Origin: Halieaceae bacterium
Lineage (GTDB): Bacteria; Pseudomonadota; Gammaproteobacteria; Pseudomonadales; Halieaceae
NCBI GenBank assembly: GCA_028280635.1
Contig: JANQLM010000049.1
Span: forward strand, 1-48,466
Direction: 5' to 3'
DNA length: 48,466 nucleotides
The notes beneath the pieces are model-generated. The model was given only the letters and a program-made list of their open reading frames with translations. It searched no databases and was not told the origin of the DNA. Shown here one piece after another: positions 8,373 through 16,069 of the stretch. Each line of letters begins with the position of its first letter. The stretch's first letter is position 1. The position numbers and the translations under genes were made by a program.

Positions 8373-9038
8373 TCAGCTCGCATAGATAGATACCCGGCGG
8401 AACTCCGGCGATTCGTCCAGGTCCGGCAGGGTATTGCTCTGCCACTCCCCCAGCTTTTGGTAGCGCGGGTGCGCGAAGTCGCGAATACGAGAATCCGCCA
8501 CCAGCACCTGCTCGGCACGATCGGCCAGGCGATCCAGCCAGGGCAGGTTGTCGCGGTCATAAAGCACGTCAGCCACCAGGATGGTGTCGAAATGCCCCTC
8601 GCAAGTCTCAAAGCAGTCCCGCAATTCGATCGACACCTCGTTGAGTTCCGCGTTGGCCGCCGTGGCCGCCAGGGCATCGGGATCAATGTCGCAGGCCACC
8701 ACCTCGGTGGCGCCCTGCAGAGCGGCGGCGATGCCGGCCACGCCGGAGCCGCTGCCGAAATCCAGCACCCGCCGGCCGCGAACCCGGTCCGGCTGTTCCC
8801 GCAGCAGGCGCGCCAACACCTGGCCACTGGCCCAGCAGAAAGCCCAGTAAGCCGGGTAGTTGAGCACCGCGTCCATCTGCTCGGCGGTCAGCGTGTGCTG
8901 GGGGAAGTCGTGATTCAGCAGGAACAGTCGCAGGGCCGGCTCATCGGGCAGCGCCTGGCACTCGGCACGGGCAAAGGGCAAGTGTTGCTGCAGCAGCCCG
9001 GAGAGCTGTATATGCTCGCGGTGTACAATAGACGCCAT
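8373..9038 (-). CDS. Class I SAM-dependent methyltransferase
   Basis: The protein of about 221 residues has a Rossmann methyltransferase fold. Motif I is RVLDFGSGSGVAGIAAAL and motif II is VVACDIDPDALAA; FDTILVADVLYDRDNLPW matches motif IV of the METTL/Methyltransf_16 group, which often methylates protein lysines. The specific target is unknown. An ATG at 9059 would also fit the frame, but it would overlap the start codon of the divergent pseudouridine synthase, so I favour the ATG at 9038. Confidence 0.85.
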   Translation of the reverse strand: MASIVHREHIQLSGLLQQHLPFARAECQALPDEPALRLFLLNHDFPQHTLTAEQMDAVLNYPAYWAFCWASGQVLARLLREQPDRVRGRRVLDFGSGSGVAGIAAALQGATEVVACDIDPDALAATAANAELNEVSIELRDCFETCEGHFDTILVADVLYDRDNLPWLDRLADRAEQVLVADSRIRDFAHPRYQKLGEWQSNTLPDLDESPEFRRVSIYAS

Positions 9039-9057
9039 CGCGCTCGACTCTTCTCTC

Positions 9058-9708
9058 ATGACCTACATCGTACCGCCCTGCGAGGAATCCGTGGATATCC
9101 TCTACGCCGATGCGCACCTGCTGTTTGTACGCAAGCCACCGCTGCTGCTATCGGTGCCAGGGCGTCACCCGGACAACCAGGACTGCGTGATCAACCGCAT
9201 CCGTGAGACCCACCCCAGCGCCTCCATCGTGCACCGGCTGGACCTGGACACCTCCGGCATCATGGTGATCCCGCTGGATGCGCCCACCCATTCCCACATC
9301 AGCCGGCAATTCCAGCGGCGCCAGGTGCGCAAAACCTACGACGCGGTGGTCTATGGCCAACCAGAACAGGACGCGGGGGAAATAGACCTGCCCATCGCCC
9401 CGGACTGGGCCAATCGCCCAAGGCAGAAAATCTGCTCCGAGCGCGGTAAAACCGCGCTCACCCGCTATCAGGTGGTAGAGCGCGAACCGGACCGCAGCCG
9501 GCTGCTGCTGAAACCCGAGACCGGCCGTTCTCACCAGCTGCGCATCCACCTCGCTGCCATTGATCACCCGATCCTCGGCTGTGACCTGTACGCCCACCGG
9601 GAAGCACTAGGCATGGCGCCGCGACTGCTGCTGCACGCGCGTTACCTGGGCTTCACCCACCCCGCCAGCGGCACGTGGATAGAACAGCACTGCGCGCCGG
9701 AATTCTGA
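9058..9708 (+). CDS. RluA-family RNA pseudouridine synthase
   Basis: The 216-residue enzyme converts uridine to pseudouridine in rRNA or tRNA. The catalytic motif is HRLDLDTSGIMV at about residues 60-71 with the active Asp, followed by RQFQRRQVRKTYDAVV and the C-terminal GRSHQLRIHLAAIDHPILGC. There is no N-terminal S4 domain. The length and ILGCDLYA end resemble E. coli RluA (23S rRNA U746 and tRNA U32), though other short RluA paralogues look similar. It diverges from the methyltransferase gene. Confidence 0.9.
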   Translation: MTYIVPPCEESVDILYADAHLLFVRKPPLLLSVPGRHPDNQDCVINRIRETHPSASIVHRLDLDTSGIMVIPLDAPTHSHISRQFQRRQVRKTYDAVVYGQPEQDAGEIDLPIAPDWANRPRQKICSERGKTALTRYQVVEREPDRSRLLLKPETGRSHQLRIHLAAIDHPILGCDLYAHREALGMAPRLLLHARYLGFTHPASGTWIEQHCAPEF

Positions 9709-9779
9709 TACAGATCATGTGGGTATACGCGGCAGCGGCTAAAATACAATAAAGCTGTCGTGAGATAGTCGAGGACCAC

Positions 9780-10103
9780 ATGGACTACGCAAAACAAAAG
9801 GCCGCACTGGAAGCCAAGCTGGCCGATCATGAAATCCGGCTGGCGGGCGTCACCAAGGACATTACCAAGACCCTTTCCAGCGACTTCGCTGAACAGGCCA
9901 CCGAACGTGAGAACGACGATGTGCTGGAAGAAATCGGCAAGGAAACGCAGCTGTCGATCGCCCATATCAAGGCCGCCCTGCAACGTATCGAAGACGACAC
10001 CTACGGCCTTTGTGCAGGCTGTGGCGAGGAAATCGCCCCGGGCCGGCTGGAGGCGATTCCGGAGTCTACCCACTGCGTGAGATGCGCTGACAAGGCGGGC
10101 TGA
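9780..10103 (+). CDS. DksA/TraR-type C4 zinc-finger protein
   Basis: The 107-residue product has an N-terminal helical hairpin (about residues 1-75, rich in Lys, Glu, Ala) and a C-terminal C4 zinc finger, CAGCGEEI then HCVRC, at about 79-104. This is the layout of short DksA-like proteins such as YbiI and TraR, which can enter the RNA polymerase secondary channel. The hairpin tip reads TERENDDVLEEIG; E. coli DksA has DxxDxA there, so a full DksA function is uncertain. The start follows GAGGACCAC and an A/T-rich stretch with a possible -10 (TACAAT). Confidence 0.85.
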   Translation: MDYAKQKAALEAKLADHEIRLAGVTKDITKTLSSDFAEQATERENDDVLEEIGKETQLSIAHIKAALQRIEDDTYGLCAGCGEEIAPGRLEAIPESTHCVRCADKAG

Positions 10104-10133
10104 GCGCGGAATCAGCTTCCGGCGGAGCCGGCT

Positions 10134-10973
10134 TCAGCCCAGCTCATCCACATTTTCCCGATAACTGCACCAGTCACTCCAACTGCCCGGGTACAGGCGC
10201 GCACCGCGATGCCCGGCCAGTTCCAGGGCCAGCAGGTTCACACAGGCCGTCACTCCTGAGCCGCAGTACACCACCAGTTCGCGGTCCGGCGGCAGCACCG
10301 CCAGCCGTTCACGCTGGGTCTGAGGAGGCAAGGCCAGCCCCTGCTCGTCACTGACACCCTGCCAGGGGAGGTTTAGCGCACCGGGAATGTGGCCGGCCAC
10401 CGGGTCGATGGGCTCTTCCAGGCCCTGGTAGCGAGGTGAGTCGCGGGAATCCACCAGTTGCGCACCGGCCTCGCGCGCCCGCCGTACTGCCTGCATATCC
10501 AAGGTGCCGCTGAAGTCACCGACCACCGGAGGCGTCACCGGCGTCGCCACCGGGGTGGCGGTATCCAGCCCGCCGCCAGCGGCGCGCCAGGCGGCCAGAC
10601 CGCCGTCCAGCAAACGCACGTCCCGGTAGTCGAGCGCGCGCATCATCCACCACAGCCGGGCGGCAAAGGCGAAGCTGTTGTCATCGTAGGCCACCACAGG
10701 TGTCTTGCGATCGATTCCCAACTGCGCCAGGCGGGCGGCGAAATCTGCCGCCGCCGGCAGCGGGTGTCGGCCGCCATGCTCTCCCACCGGGCCGGACAGG
10801 TCTCGCTCCAGGTGCAGGTAGTGGGCGGAGGGAATGTGGCCCTCAGCGTAGGCACGGGCCCCGGCCCCGGAATTGCCCAGGCTGAACCGACAATCCAGCA
10901 CAACAACTTCCCCGAGCCGCGCCTGTAGCGCTTCCGCCCTGATCAGGGTCTGTTCAATACTGTGCTCAGCCAC
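10134..10973 (-). CDS. Sulfurtransferase with two rhodanese domains (SseA-like)
   Basis: The 279-residue enzyme moves a sulfane sulfur from 3-mercaptopyruvate or thiosulfate to an acceptor. It has an inactive N-terminal rhodanese domain (VVLDCRFSL, AYAEGHIPSAHYLHLERDLSG) and a C-terminal catalytic domain ending with VVYCGSGVTACVN, where Cys is the persulfide carrier. The loop CGSGVTAC matches the 3-mercaptopyruvate sulfurtransferase pattern (CGxGVTA) rather than the CRKGVT loop of rhodanese. I chose the GTG at 10973 with GCGAGG upstream; the frame is open to 11108 but would then overlap the divergent gene. The length fits SseA. Confidence 0.9.
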   Translation of the reverse strand: MAEHSIEQTLIRAEALQARLGEVVVLDCRFSLGNSGAGARAYAEGHIPSAHYLHLERDLSGPVGEHGGRHPLPAAADFAARLAQLGIDRKTPVVAYDDNSFAFAARLWWMMRALDYRDVRLLDGGLAAWRAAGGGLDTATPVATPVTPPVVGDFSGTLDMQAVRRAREAGAQLVDSRDSPRYQGLEEPIDPVAGHIPGALNLPWQGVSDEQGLALPPQTQRERLAVLPPDRELVVYCGSGVTACVNLLALELAGHRGARLYPGSWSDWCSYRENVDELG

Positions 10974-11077
10974 CGTGAATCCTCGCCTTGTCTGCCCGCG
11001 TATGCATTCATAGAATCGAACAATCACAGGCTCCGGACAAGACCTTGGTATACAAGCAACGCACCGGCAACGACGAC

Positions 11078-11548
11078 ATGATTGTCGCGGAACCCAACCG
11101 CTCCGCAAGCTGGCAGACCAACAAGATTGTGCTGATCCTGATGTGCTGCCTGTCGGGAACGATTGCCATGGGCTTCGCGGCGATCGGCGCCTGGCCGATC
11201 CTGCCCTTCGCGGGCCTGGAAATGGCAGCCCTGGGTGGCGCGCTCTACTACGTGTGCTGGAAACTGCGCTACCGCCATGTGATTACCCTCAGCGGTTCCA
11301 CCGTTCGCATCCAGAAAGGGCACTATTTCCCGAAGCGGGAGTGGGAAATTGCCGCCGATGATGCGGCCCTGTCAGTGGTCCCCGAAAAACACCCCTGGGA
11401 CGGGCCCACTATCAGCCTGTTCAGCAAGGGGGAAGAAATCTCCCTGGGTGAATTCCTCAACCGGGACGACAGTCTCAAGCTGCTCGGTATGCTGCGCGGC
11501 CGATTGCGGATCGGCAACCATTCACCGCGCAGCAATCGGCCCTTCTAA
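11078..11548 (+). CDS. DUF2244 membrane protein
   Basis: The 156-residue protein opens with a polar segment containing SWQTNKI, then two close transmembrane helices (about residues 20-65), then a soluble domain with VRIQKGHYFPKREWEI and WDGPTISLFSKGEEISLGEFL. This is the DUF2244 pattern, inner-membrane proteins often coded near cytochrome c oxidase genes in other bacteria, though none is present here. The function is unknown. The ATG at 11078 is preferred because the family begins shortly before the SW..N motif. Confidence 0.82.
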   Translation: MIVAEPNRSASWQTNKIVLILMCCLSGTIAMGFAAIGAWPILPFAGLEMAALGGALYYVCWKLRYRHVITLSGSTVRIQKGHYFPKREWEIAADDAALSVVPEKHPWDGPTISLFSKGEEISLGEFLNRDDSLKLLGMLRGRLRIGNHSPRSNRPF

Positions 11549-11558
11549 GTACATTGGT

Positions 11559-12854
11559 TCAGAGCAGCCGGCTAATGCTCTTTGACGCCGCGATTATCCC
11601 CTGGTCAAAGTACTCTTCGTGATTGATTTCGATGCGATCCAGGTCGTAGAGGTAGTTCACCATCATACCGGCCGATTGCCTCTTGCCCTTCTCTGACAGG
11701 TCTGCCGCCCAATGCAGGCGGTGCAGGCGGGCACCGTTGCCGAGATGAAAGCGCGCCACCGGGTCACGAGCCAGCCGGCCGCTCTTTTCGCACAGCAGGT
11801 AGTGGGCGCAGAGCTTCAGCAGGGCATCCCGCACCTCCGCCGCCACCACCTTGCCGACCGGTTCGCGCACGGACTCGTGCAGTGATTCGTCCACCAGCTC
11901 GCTCAGGTCCGCCTTCGCCAGCCACTGGCTGAAACCGGGAATCGGCGACAGGGTCACAAAAGTACTGACCCCGGGGCGTTCCGCCAACACTTCCTCGACC
12001 ACCTGCTTGATCAGGAAGTTGCCGAAGGACACGCCGGCCAGTCCGGCGTGGCAGTTGCTGATGGAGTAGAACACCACGGTATCGGCGCTGTCCGCCGGGT
12101 TCGAGTCAGCGCTGGCCAGCAGTGGAGCGATGGCCCCGGGCACTTCCTCGGTAAATGCGACTTCAACGAATACCAGCGGGTCCGTGGGCATGGCCGGATG
12201 GAAGAAGGCGAAGCAGGCGCGGTCTGAATCCAGCCGGCGGCGCAGGTCATCCCAGCCGTTGATGGCGTGCACCGCCTCGTAGGCGATGATCTTCTCCAGC
12301 ACGCTGGCCGGCGTATCCCAGCTTATGCGGCGCATCTCCAGAAAGCCCTTGTTGAACCAGGATACGAACAGGTGCTTGAGGTCAGAATCCACCGCCCGCA
12401 ATTCGGGCATGCTGCCCATGGCCTCACGCAGATGACCGCGCATGGCCACCAGCGTGGCGGTGCCGCCGTCTGCCATATTGATGCGGCGAAACAGTTTCAG
12501 TCGCGGCGCCTCCACAGCCCGGCTCAGTGCTGCAAGGTGCTCGTAATCGGGCGATTCGCGATAGGCCTCGGCACTGGCGAGAATCTGCCGATCGTCCACC
12601 CCGAATTCGCTCAACAGGCTGTCGAAGAACTGTGGGCGCTGGTCTGAATCCAGCAACTCATAACGGCGCGCCACCTCGACAGCCAAGGCCAGTCCGGAGG
12701 CTTCACCGCGGTGCTGAATCAGTTCCCGGCACAGCTCGGTGAGAGCAGCGGCGCCGCCCAGCTCCGGGTCCGGCGCCGCCATGCGACGGGCCAGGATCTC
12801 CCTGCCGACTTCCACTACCGATGTCAGGGCTTTGCTTAAGGCATTCACAGGCAC
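11559..12854 (-). CDS. Malonyl-CoA decarboxylase
   Basis: The 431-residue enzyme decarboxylates malonyl-CoA to acetyl-CoA in the cytoplasm. The N-terminal half is a helical domain (FFDSLLSEFGVDDRQI); the C-terminal half is the GNAT-like catalytic domain with FAFFHPAMPTDPLVFVEVAF, YSISNCHAGLAGVSFGNFL (catalytic Ser region) and ARFHLGNGARLHRLHW with the catalytic His, ending YDLDRIEINHEEY. All belong to the MCD family. The start is a GTG at 12854, directly preceded by three 14-bp repeats each carrying a TTTGAGAG purine run. It ends 10 bp from the convergent DUF2244 gene. The next upstream gene is a crotonase, so fatty-acid or CoA metabolism is a likely setting. Confidence 0.94.
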   Translation of the reverse strand: MPVNALSKALTSVVEVGREILARRMAAPDPELGGAAALTELCRELIQHRGEASGLALAVEVARRYELLDSDQRPQFFDSLLSEFGVDDRQILASAEAYRESPDYEHLAALSRAVEAPRLKLFRRINMADGGTATLVAMRGHLREAMGSMPELRAVDSDLKHLFVSWFNKGFLEMRRISWDTPASVLEKIIAYEAVHAINGWDDLRRRLDSDRACFAFFHPAMPTDPLVFVEVAFTEEVPGAIAPLLASADSNPADSADTVVFYSISNCHAGLAGVSFGNFLIKQVVEEVLAERPGVSTFVTLSPIPGFSQWLAKADLSELVDESLHESVREPVGKVVAAEVRDALLKLCAHYLLCEKSGRLARDPVARFHLGNGARLHRLHWAADLSEKGKRQSAGMMVNYLYDLDRIEINHEEYFDQGIIAASKSISRLL

Positions 12855-12896
12855 ACTCTCAAAGGAATACTCTCAAAGGAACACTCTCAACAGTAC
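12855..12896 (-). repeat. Three tandem 14-bp repeats at the malonyl-CoA decarboxylase start
   Basis: On the plus strand the units read ACTCTCAAAGGAAT, ACTCTCAAAGGAAC and ACTCTCAACAGTAC. Read on the coding (minus) strand each of the first two gives a TTTGAGAGT block, so ribosome-binding-site-like sequence is repeated right up to the GTG start. The third unit has diverged. Confidence 0.8.
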
Positions 12897-12953
12897 GGTC
12901 TCATACAATCCGGCTCACAACCGCCACTCGTCTCGAACGCAACGGCGCCGCGC

Positions 12954-13727
12954 TCAGTCCTCAAAACTGCCGTGACGGCCAGCGCCTTCGGCGAAACGCG
13001 TGGCGCCGGCAACGGTCTCGCCCGAGCGCACCACGGCCACACCACCCTCGAATTCAACCGCGAGGGCATCAGCCTGGTCCATACCCCACTGTCGGTAGGA
13101 ACTCATGCGGTCGTTGCGCATACAGAGTTGCGGAAAAGCAGCGATCTCCGCAGCCAGCGCCTGGGCGGCGGCGAGGGCCTCGCCCTCGCCCACCAGGCGA
13201 TTCGCCAGCCCGATCTGGAGGGCCTCGGTGGCGTCCACGGCACGCCCGGTCAGAATCATGTCCAGCGCCCGACTGTGGCCAATCAGGCGTGGCAGGCGCA
13301 CGGTGCCACCGTCGATCAGAGGCACGCCCCAACGGCGACAGTACACGCCGAACACCGCCGTGCTATCAGCCACCCGCAGATCACACCACAGGGCCAGCTC
13401 CAGGCCGCCGGCCACCGCCGGGCCCGAGACTGCCGCTACCACCGGCTTGGACAGCAGCATGCGGCTCGGCCCCATGGGCCCGTCGCCCTGCGGCGACATG
13501 CGGTTGCCGCCGGCCCCGCTGGAAACAGCCTTGAGGTCGGCCCCGGCGCAGAAATAGCCGCCGGCACCGGTCAGCACTGCGACATCGGCATTCGGGTCGG
13601 CGTCGAAGTCGCGAAAGGCGTCAGCCAGCAGGGCCGCGGTTTCTGCATCTACCGCATTGCGCACCTCTGGCCGACTGATGGTAACGGTGGTGACCCGGTC
13701 ATGAGTGTCTACCTGCACCTTGCTCAC
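12954..13727 (-). CDS. Crotonase / enoyl-CoA hydratase-family protein
   Basis: The 257-residue protein has the crotonase fold that binds acyl-CoA thioesters. The oxyanion-hole segments are FCAGADLKAV (about residues 59-68) and AVSGPAVAGGLELALWCDLR. The region that holds the two catalytic Glu residues of hydratases reads FGVYCRRWGVPLIDGGTVRL and SRALDMILTG, with Cys and Asp at the expected positions, so a classical hydratase reaction is doubtful. This RRWGVPLIDGGT subfamily is common in proteobacteria but has no fixed reaction that I know of. The stop overlaps the start of a crotonase-adjacent frame: its start at 13727 overlaps the amphi-Trp gene stop by 4 bp. Confidence 0.88.
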   Translation of the reverse strand: MSKVQVDTHDRVTTVTISRPEVRNAVDAETAALLADAFRDFDADPNADVAVLTGAGGYFCAGADLKAVSSGAGGNRMSPQGDGPMGPSRMLLSKPVVAAVSGPAVAGGLELALWCDLRVADSTAVFGVYCRRWGVPLIDGGTVRLPRLIGHSRALDMILTGRAVDATEALQIGLANRLVGEGEALAAAQALAAEIAAFPQLCMRNDRMSSYRQWGMDQADALAVEFEGGVAVVRSGETVAGATRFAEGAGRHGSFED

Positions 13728-13942
13728 CAGCTGATCTCCACTTCGAGCTTGGATTCCTCAGATTCGAGCTCCAGCTCGATCTCCAGCTCTACCTGGTCCG
13801 CCACGTCCACCCGTAGGATCTTGCCATGGCGGGTGAATTCCACCTCGTTGTGCCGGGCCAGTGAATCGGCCAGTTTGCGCAGGTAAGCGGCGGCGCCCTC
13901 CCGGCTCAGCTGATGCTTTTCCTTGATTTCCAGAATATCCAT
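13724..13942 (-). CDS. Amphi-Trp domain protein
   Basis: The 72-residue protein reads MDILEIKEKHQLSREGAAAY followed by LRKLADSLARHNEVEF and an amphipathic beta strand series rich in alternating Glu/Leu, ending EVEISW. The conserved terminal Trp and the pattern match the small amphi-Trp family, whose role is unknown. The ATG at 13942 is preceded by GGAGAGGGCC. It overlaps the downstream crotonase gene by 4 bp. Confidence 0.8.
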   Translation of the reverse strand: MDILEIKEKHQLSREGAAAYLRKLADSLARHNEVEFTRHGKILRVDVADQVELEIELELESEESKLEVEISW

Positions 13943-14156
13943 GGCCCTCTCCGAGCAATTAGCAAGCGTTGGGCAGCACAGTCGCCGGATGCTCAATGAC
14001 GTCGAGCGCTGTGATGCAAAGAAAAGACAGAATCGCTCCAAAGACAGCGCGGAGCCTGGACCATAGCTGGCGGCAGGCCCTACGGCCCACCTGGGCCCGG
14101 CCAACCGCGCCAGAGTCCGGCAAACACCCCACTGAACCCGGGGCTGTGGGATCTGG
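13943..14156. other. Non-coding stretch
   Basis: I see no gene with a convincing product here. The stretch lies between the amphi-Trp start and the decayed lipoprotein tail copy. It is GC-rich, with no clear promoter or hairpin with a T-run. Confidence 0.5.
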
Positions 14157-14300
14157 TCAGTTGCCAACGCCGTTGTTGTGAGCGACACGGCGCTGTACTT
14201 CCTCACCCATCTGCTGGCTGCCCTGGCGGATAGCATCCCATTCGCTCTGCTTTTTGCAGACCTTGCAGGCAATGCGTGTCCCGGTGGGCGCAGCGGCGCA
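14157..14300 (-). pseudogene. Truncated second copy of the neighbouring lipoprotein's C-terminal domain
   Basis: On the minus strand the frame ends with PTGTRIACKVCKKQSEWDAI and RQGSQQMGEEVQRRVAHNN. This matches the tail of the lipoprotein coded at 14561-14923 (PTGTRISYKVCKKQSEWDAI, RRGSQALGEEVQRRATHSN) nearly residue for residue. The frame is open back to 14426, but that part has no lipobox and no likeness to the intact copy, so I read this as a partial tandem duplication that lost its 5' part. It could still be a short expressed protein with a new N-terminus. Confidence 0.5.
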
Positions 14301-14560
14301 AACCAGAATCAGTCCAAACCTCACCGACAAGGTGACGCTCCCTCGAAACAAAAAAGCCGAAACGCGCGACCCATTCGAACCAGGGCCCCAACAGTCAAGA
14401 TAGCCTGCTGGCGAGGGGCACGCCAATGCGTTGGATCAAGTCATGTGGCGAGGCAAGTGGGCGAATGCCGCTGAAGGTGCAGCCAATCGCCCACCCGCGG
14501 AAGTCTGTGCCGGCGTGAGCGAACAAAACGCTCTCGCCCGGCCACAGGAGTAGAGGGTGA
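14301..14560. other. Non-coding stretch between duplicated tails
   Basis: No convincing gene, promoter or terminator is visible. The minus-strand frame over 14301-14426 continues into the truncated copy but looks non-coding. Confidence 0.45.
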
Positions 14561-14923
14561 CTAGTCCCGGGTGTCGTTGCTGTGGGTGGCGCGACGCTGC
14601 ACTTCTTCACCCAGCGCCTGGCTGCCGCGGCGGATCGCATCCCACTCGCTCTGCTTCTTGCAGACCTTGTAGGAAATGCGAGTACCCGTCGGCGTCATCT
14701 TCTCGCACTTGATCGGGTCCAACGGACCTGCCACCTGCTCACCCGCGGGCGCGCCATCCGCGACCACTAGCGGGGCAGCCTGGTCAGCCGCTGACTCCGA
14801 GCTCGATGTGCCGGCACAGGCGGTGAGTGCCAGGGCTGTGAGTGTCGCGCATACCAGCCTGCCGGCATTACTCGCAAGGCCGATCAACGGCGTTTCCAAT
14901 TCCCAAGACCTTTCAGTTCTCAT
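14561..14923 (-). CDS. Small lipoprotein with conserved KVCKKQSEWDA tail
   Basis: The 120-residue product has a hydrophobic stretch ending LTALALTAC (lipobox, Cys at residue 36), so it is probably lipid-anchored. A Ser/Ala/Asp-rich linker follows, then the domain LDPIKCEKMTPTGTRISYKV, CKKQSEWDAIRRGSQALGEE at about residues 68-110. Short proteins with this CxxxxxTGTRxxxxxCxxxxEW pattern are frequent in marine gammaproteobacteria and often occur in several copies, but their function is unknown. The two Cys residues may form a disulfide. A partial second copy follows downstream. It is divergent from the MarR gene, whose operators lie in the shared upstream region. Confidence 0.72.
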   Translation of the reverse strand: MRTERSWELETPLIGLASNAGRLVCATLTALALTACAGTSSSESAADQAAPLVVADGAPAGEQVAGPLDPIKCEKMTPTGTRISYKVCKKQSEWDAIRRGSQALGEEVQRRATHSNDTRD

Positions 14924-15026
14924 CTCTCAATCCCCTGCAGCGGGTGGCACGCCAGGCATCACCCCGGTGTTCGGTGCGGCACGTAAACACATACGGCGCA
15001 TCACCCACTGGATAATCATTCAAAAA

Positions 15027-15048
15027 TATACATGCGCTTGCATGTATA
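15027..15048 (+). promoter_or_regulatory. Palindromic operator, site 1 (probable MarR-family target)
   Basis: A perfect inverted repeat of two 9-bp arms, TATACATGC and GCATGTATA, separated by GCTT. It lies 52 bp upstream of the MarR gene and 104 bp upstream of the divergent lipoprotein gene. MarR proteins bind short palindromes of this type close to their own promoters. Binding is inferred. Confidence 0.6.
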
Positions 15049-15072
15049 ACCGAGGGCAAATCCGCTTGTCAA

Positions 15073-15094
15073 GATAAATGCAATCGCATATAAA
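15073..15094 (+). promoter_or_regulatory. Palindromic operator, site 2
   Basis: GATAAATGC-AATC-GCATATAAA repeats the design of site 1 (ATGC-N4-GCAT core with A/T-rich flanks) 46 bp further on and only 6 bp before the MarR start codon. The outer arms are imperfect. A repressor bound here would block ribosome access or transcription of its own gene. Confidence 0.5.
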
Positions 15095-15100
15095 TTCAAA

Positions 15101-15556
15101 ATGGATGCGCCACATATACCCGACAACAAGATATTGGCCTGGATTGAGCTGATACGCTCGCAAAGAACCCTGCTGAAATACATCGAGAGAGCGTTGAAAG
15201 ATGCGGGGCACCCACCGCTGACTTGGCACAACGTGCTGCTGGAACTGCTCAAGGCCGATGACAACGGGCTCAGGCCCACAGAACTGGAGAACCGGATTCT
15301 GCTCCCCCAGTACGGACTCTCAAGACTTCTGAATCGCATGGAACGCGCGGGACTGATTGCCCGCAGCAAGGACCCCCGGGACGGCCGCAGCCAGATCATT
15401 GAAATCACCGCACTCGGACGTCGCGTGCAGGCGGAGATGTGGCCGGTGTACGCGACGGCGCTGAAGAGCGCCTTTGGCGACAAACTGACTACCAGCGAAG
15501 CAAAGGGACTGTTCGAAGTGCTGGCCCGCTTTCGCAGCGAGGAGGAGCCAGCCTAG
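15101..15556 (+). CDS. MarR-family transcriptional regulator
   Basis: The 151-residue protein is a winged-helix dimer regulator. After an N-terminal helix (AWIELIRSQRTLLKYIERAL) come LTWHNVLLELLKAD, the recognition helix region RPTELENRILLPQYGLSRLL and the wing RAGLIARSKDPRDGRSQIIE, where DPRDGR is the typical MarR wing. C-terminal helices close the dimer interface. The ligand is unknown. Two similar palindromes lie directly upstream. The 3' end overlaps the peptide deformylase gene by 4 bp, tail to tail. Confidence 0.92.
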   Translation: MDAPHIPDNKILAWIELIRSQRTLLKYIERALKDAGHPPLTWHNVLLELLKADDNGLRPTELENRILLPQYGLSRLLNRMERAGLIARSKDPRDGRSQIIEITALGRRVQAEMWPVYATALKSAFGDKLTTSEAKGLFEVLARFRSEEEPA

Positions 15557-16065
15557 CTGGTCGCCAGCGCCTCTCGAGCGGCGCGGCTGGCGGTCCACTT
15601 CAGGCGCAGTTTGCGGAACCAGGACAGCTTGTCGACGAACAACACGCCATCGAGATGGTCCATCTCGTGTTGCAGGGCAACCGCATGCATACCGCCCAGG
15701 GCGCGCTCGAACTGCTGGCCGTTGGCATCACGGGCCCGCACATGCACCTGGGTGGGCCGCATGACGTTGCCGACGATACCCGGGACCGACAGGCAGCTTT
15801 CCTCGACGATGCCCAACCTGGCCGTTTTCACAATCTCTGGATTGATGTACACCTGGGGGCCGTAGTCATCGCCGGGCACGTGCACCACCAGCACCTGCTC
15901 GAGGACGCCTGCCTGTGACGCGGACAGGCCGATGGCGGCGCTGTGTGCCAGCGTCTCGAACAGGTCTTCCACCAGGCCCCTCAGGGCGCTGTCGAACACC
16001 TGCACCGGCCGCGAGACCTGGCGCAGGGCCTCGTCCGGATATTCGATAATGTCCAGAATTGCCAT
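15553..16065 (-). CDS. def: Peptide deformylase, last gene of the puc operon
   Basis: The 170-residue enzyme removes the formyl group from the N-terminal Met of new proteins. The three metal-site motifs are GLSASQAG (residues 46-53; Gln51), EESCLSVPG (88-96; metal-binding Cys91) and QHEMDHLDG (132-140; HExxH). Motif 1 usually reads GxAAxQ and motif 2 EGCLS, so both are slightly off-type while the catalytic residues are kept. The ATG at 16065 lies 4 bp after the pucC stop with no strong ribosome site of its own, which suggests translation coupled to pucC. The main def gene, usually next to fmt, must be elsewhere, so this is probably a paralogue. A link to LH2 processing is possible but not shown. 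Confidence 0.9.
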   Translation of the reverse strand: MAILDIIEYPDEALRQVSRPVQVFDSALRGLVEDLFETLAHSAAIGLSASQAGVLEQVLVVHVPGDDYGPQVYINPEIVKTARLGIVEESCLSVPGIVGNVMRPTQVHVRARDANGQQFERALGGMHAVALQHEMDHLDGVLFVDKLSWFRKLRLKWTASRAAREALATS

Positions 16066-16069
16066 GGGC

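Noticed and set aside
10119-10131. Short hairpin CCGGC-GGA-GCCGG between the DksA-like and sulfurtransferase genes as terminator
   Set aside because: The stem has only five pairs and no T-run on either strand.
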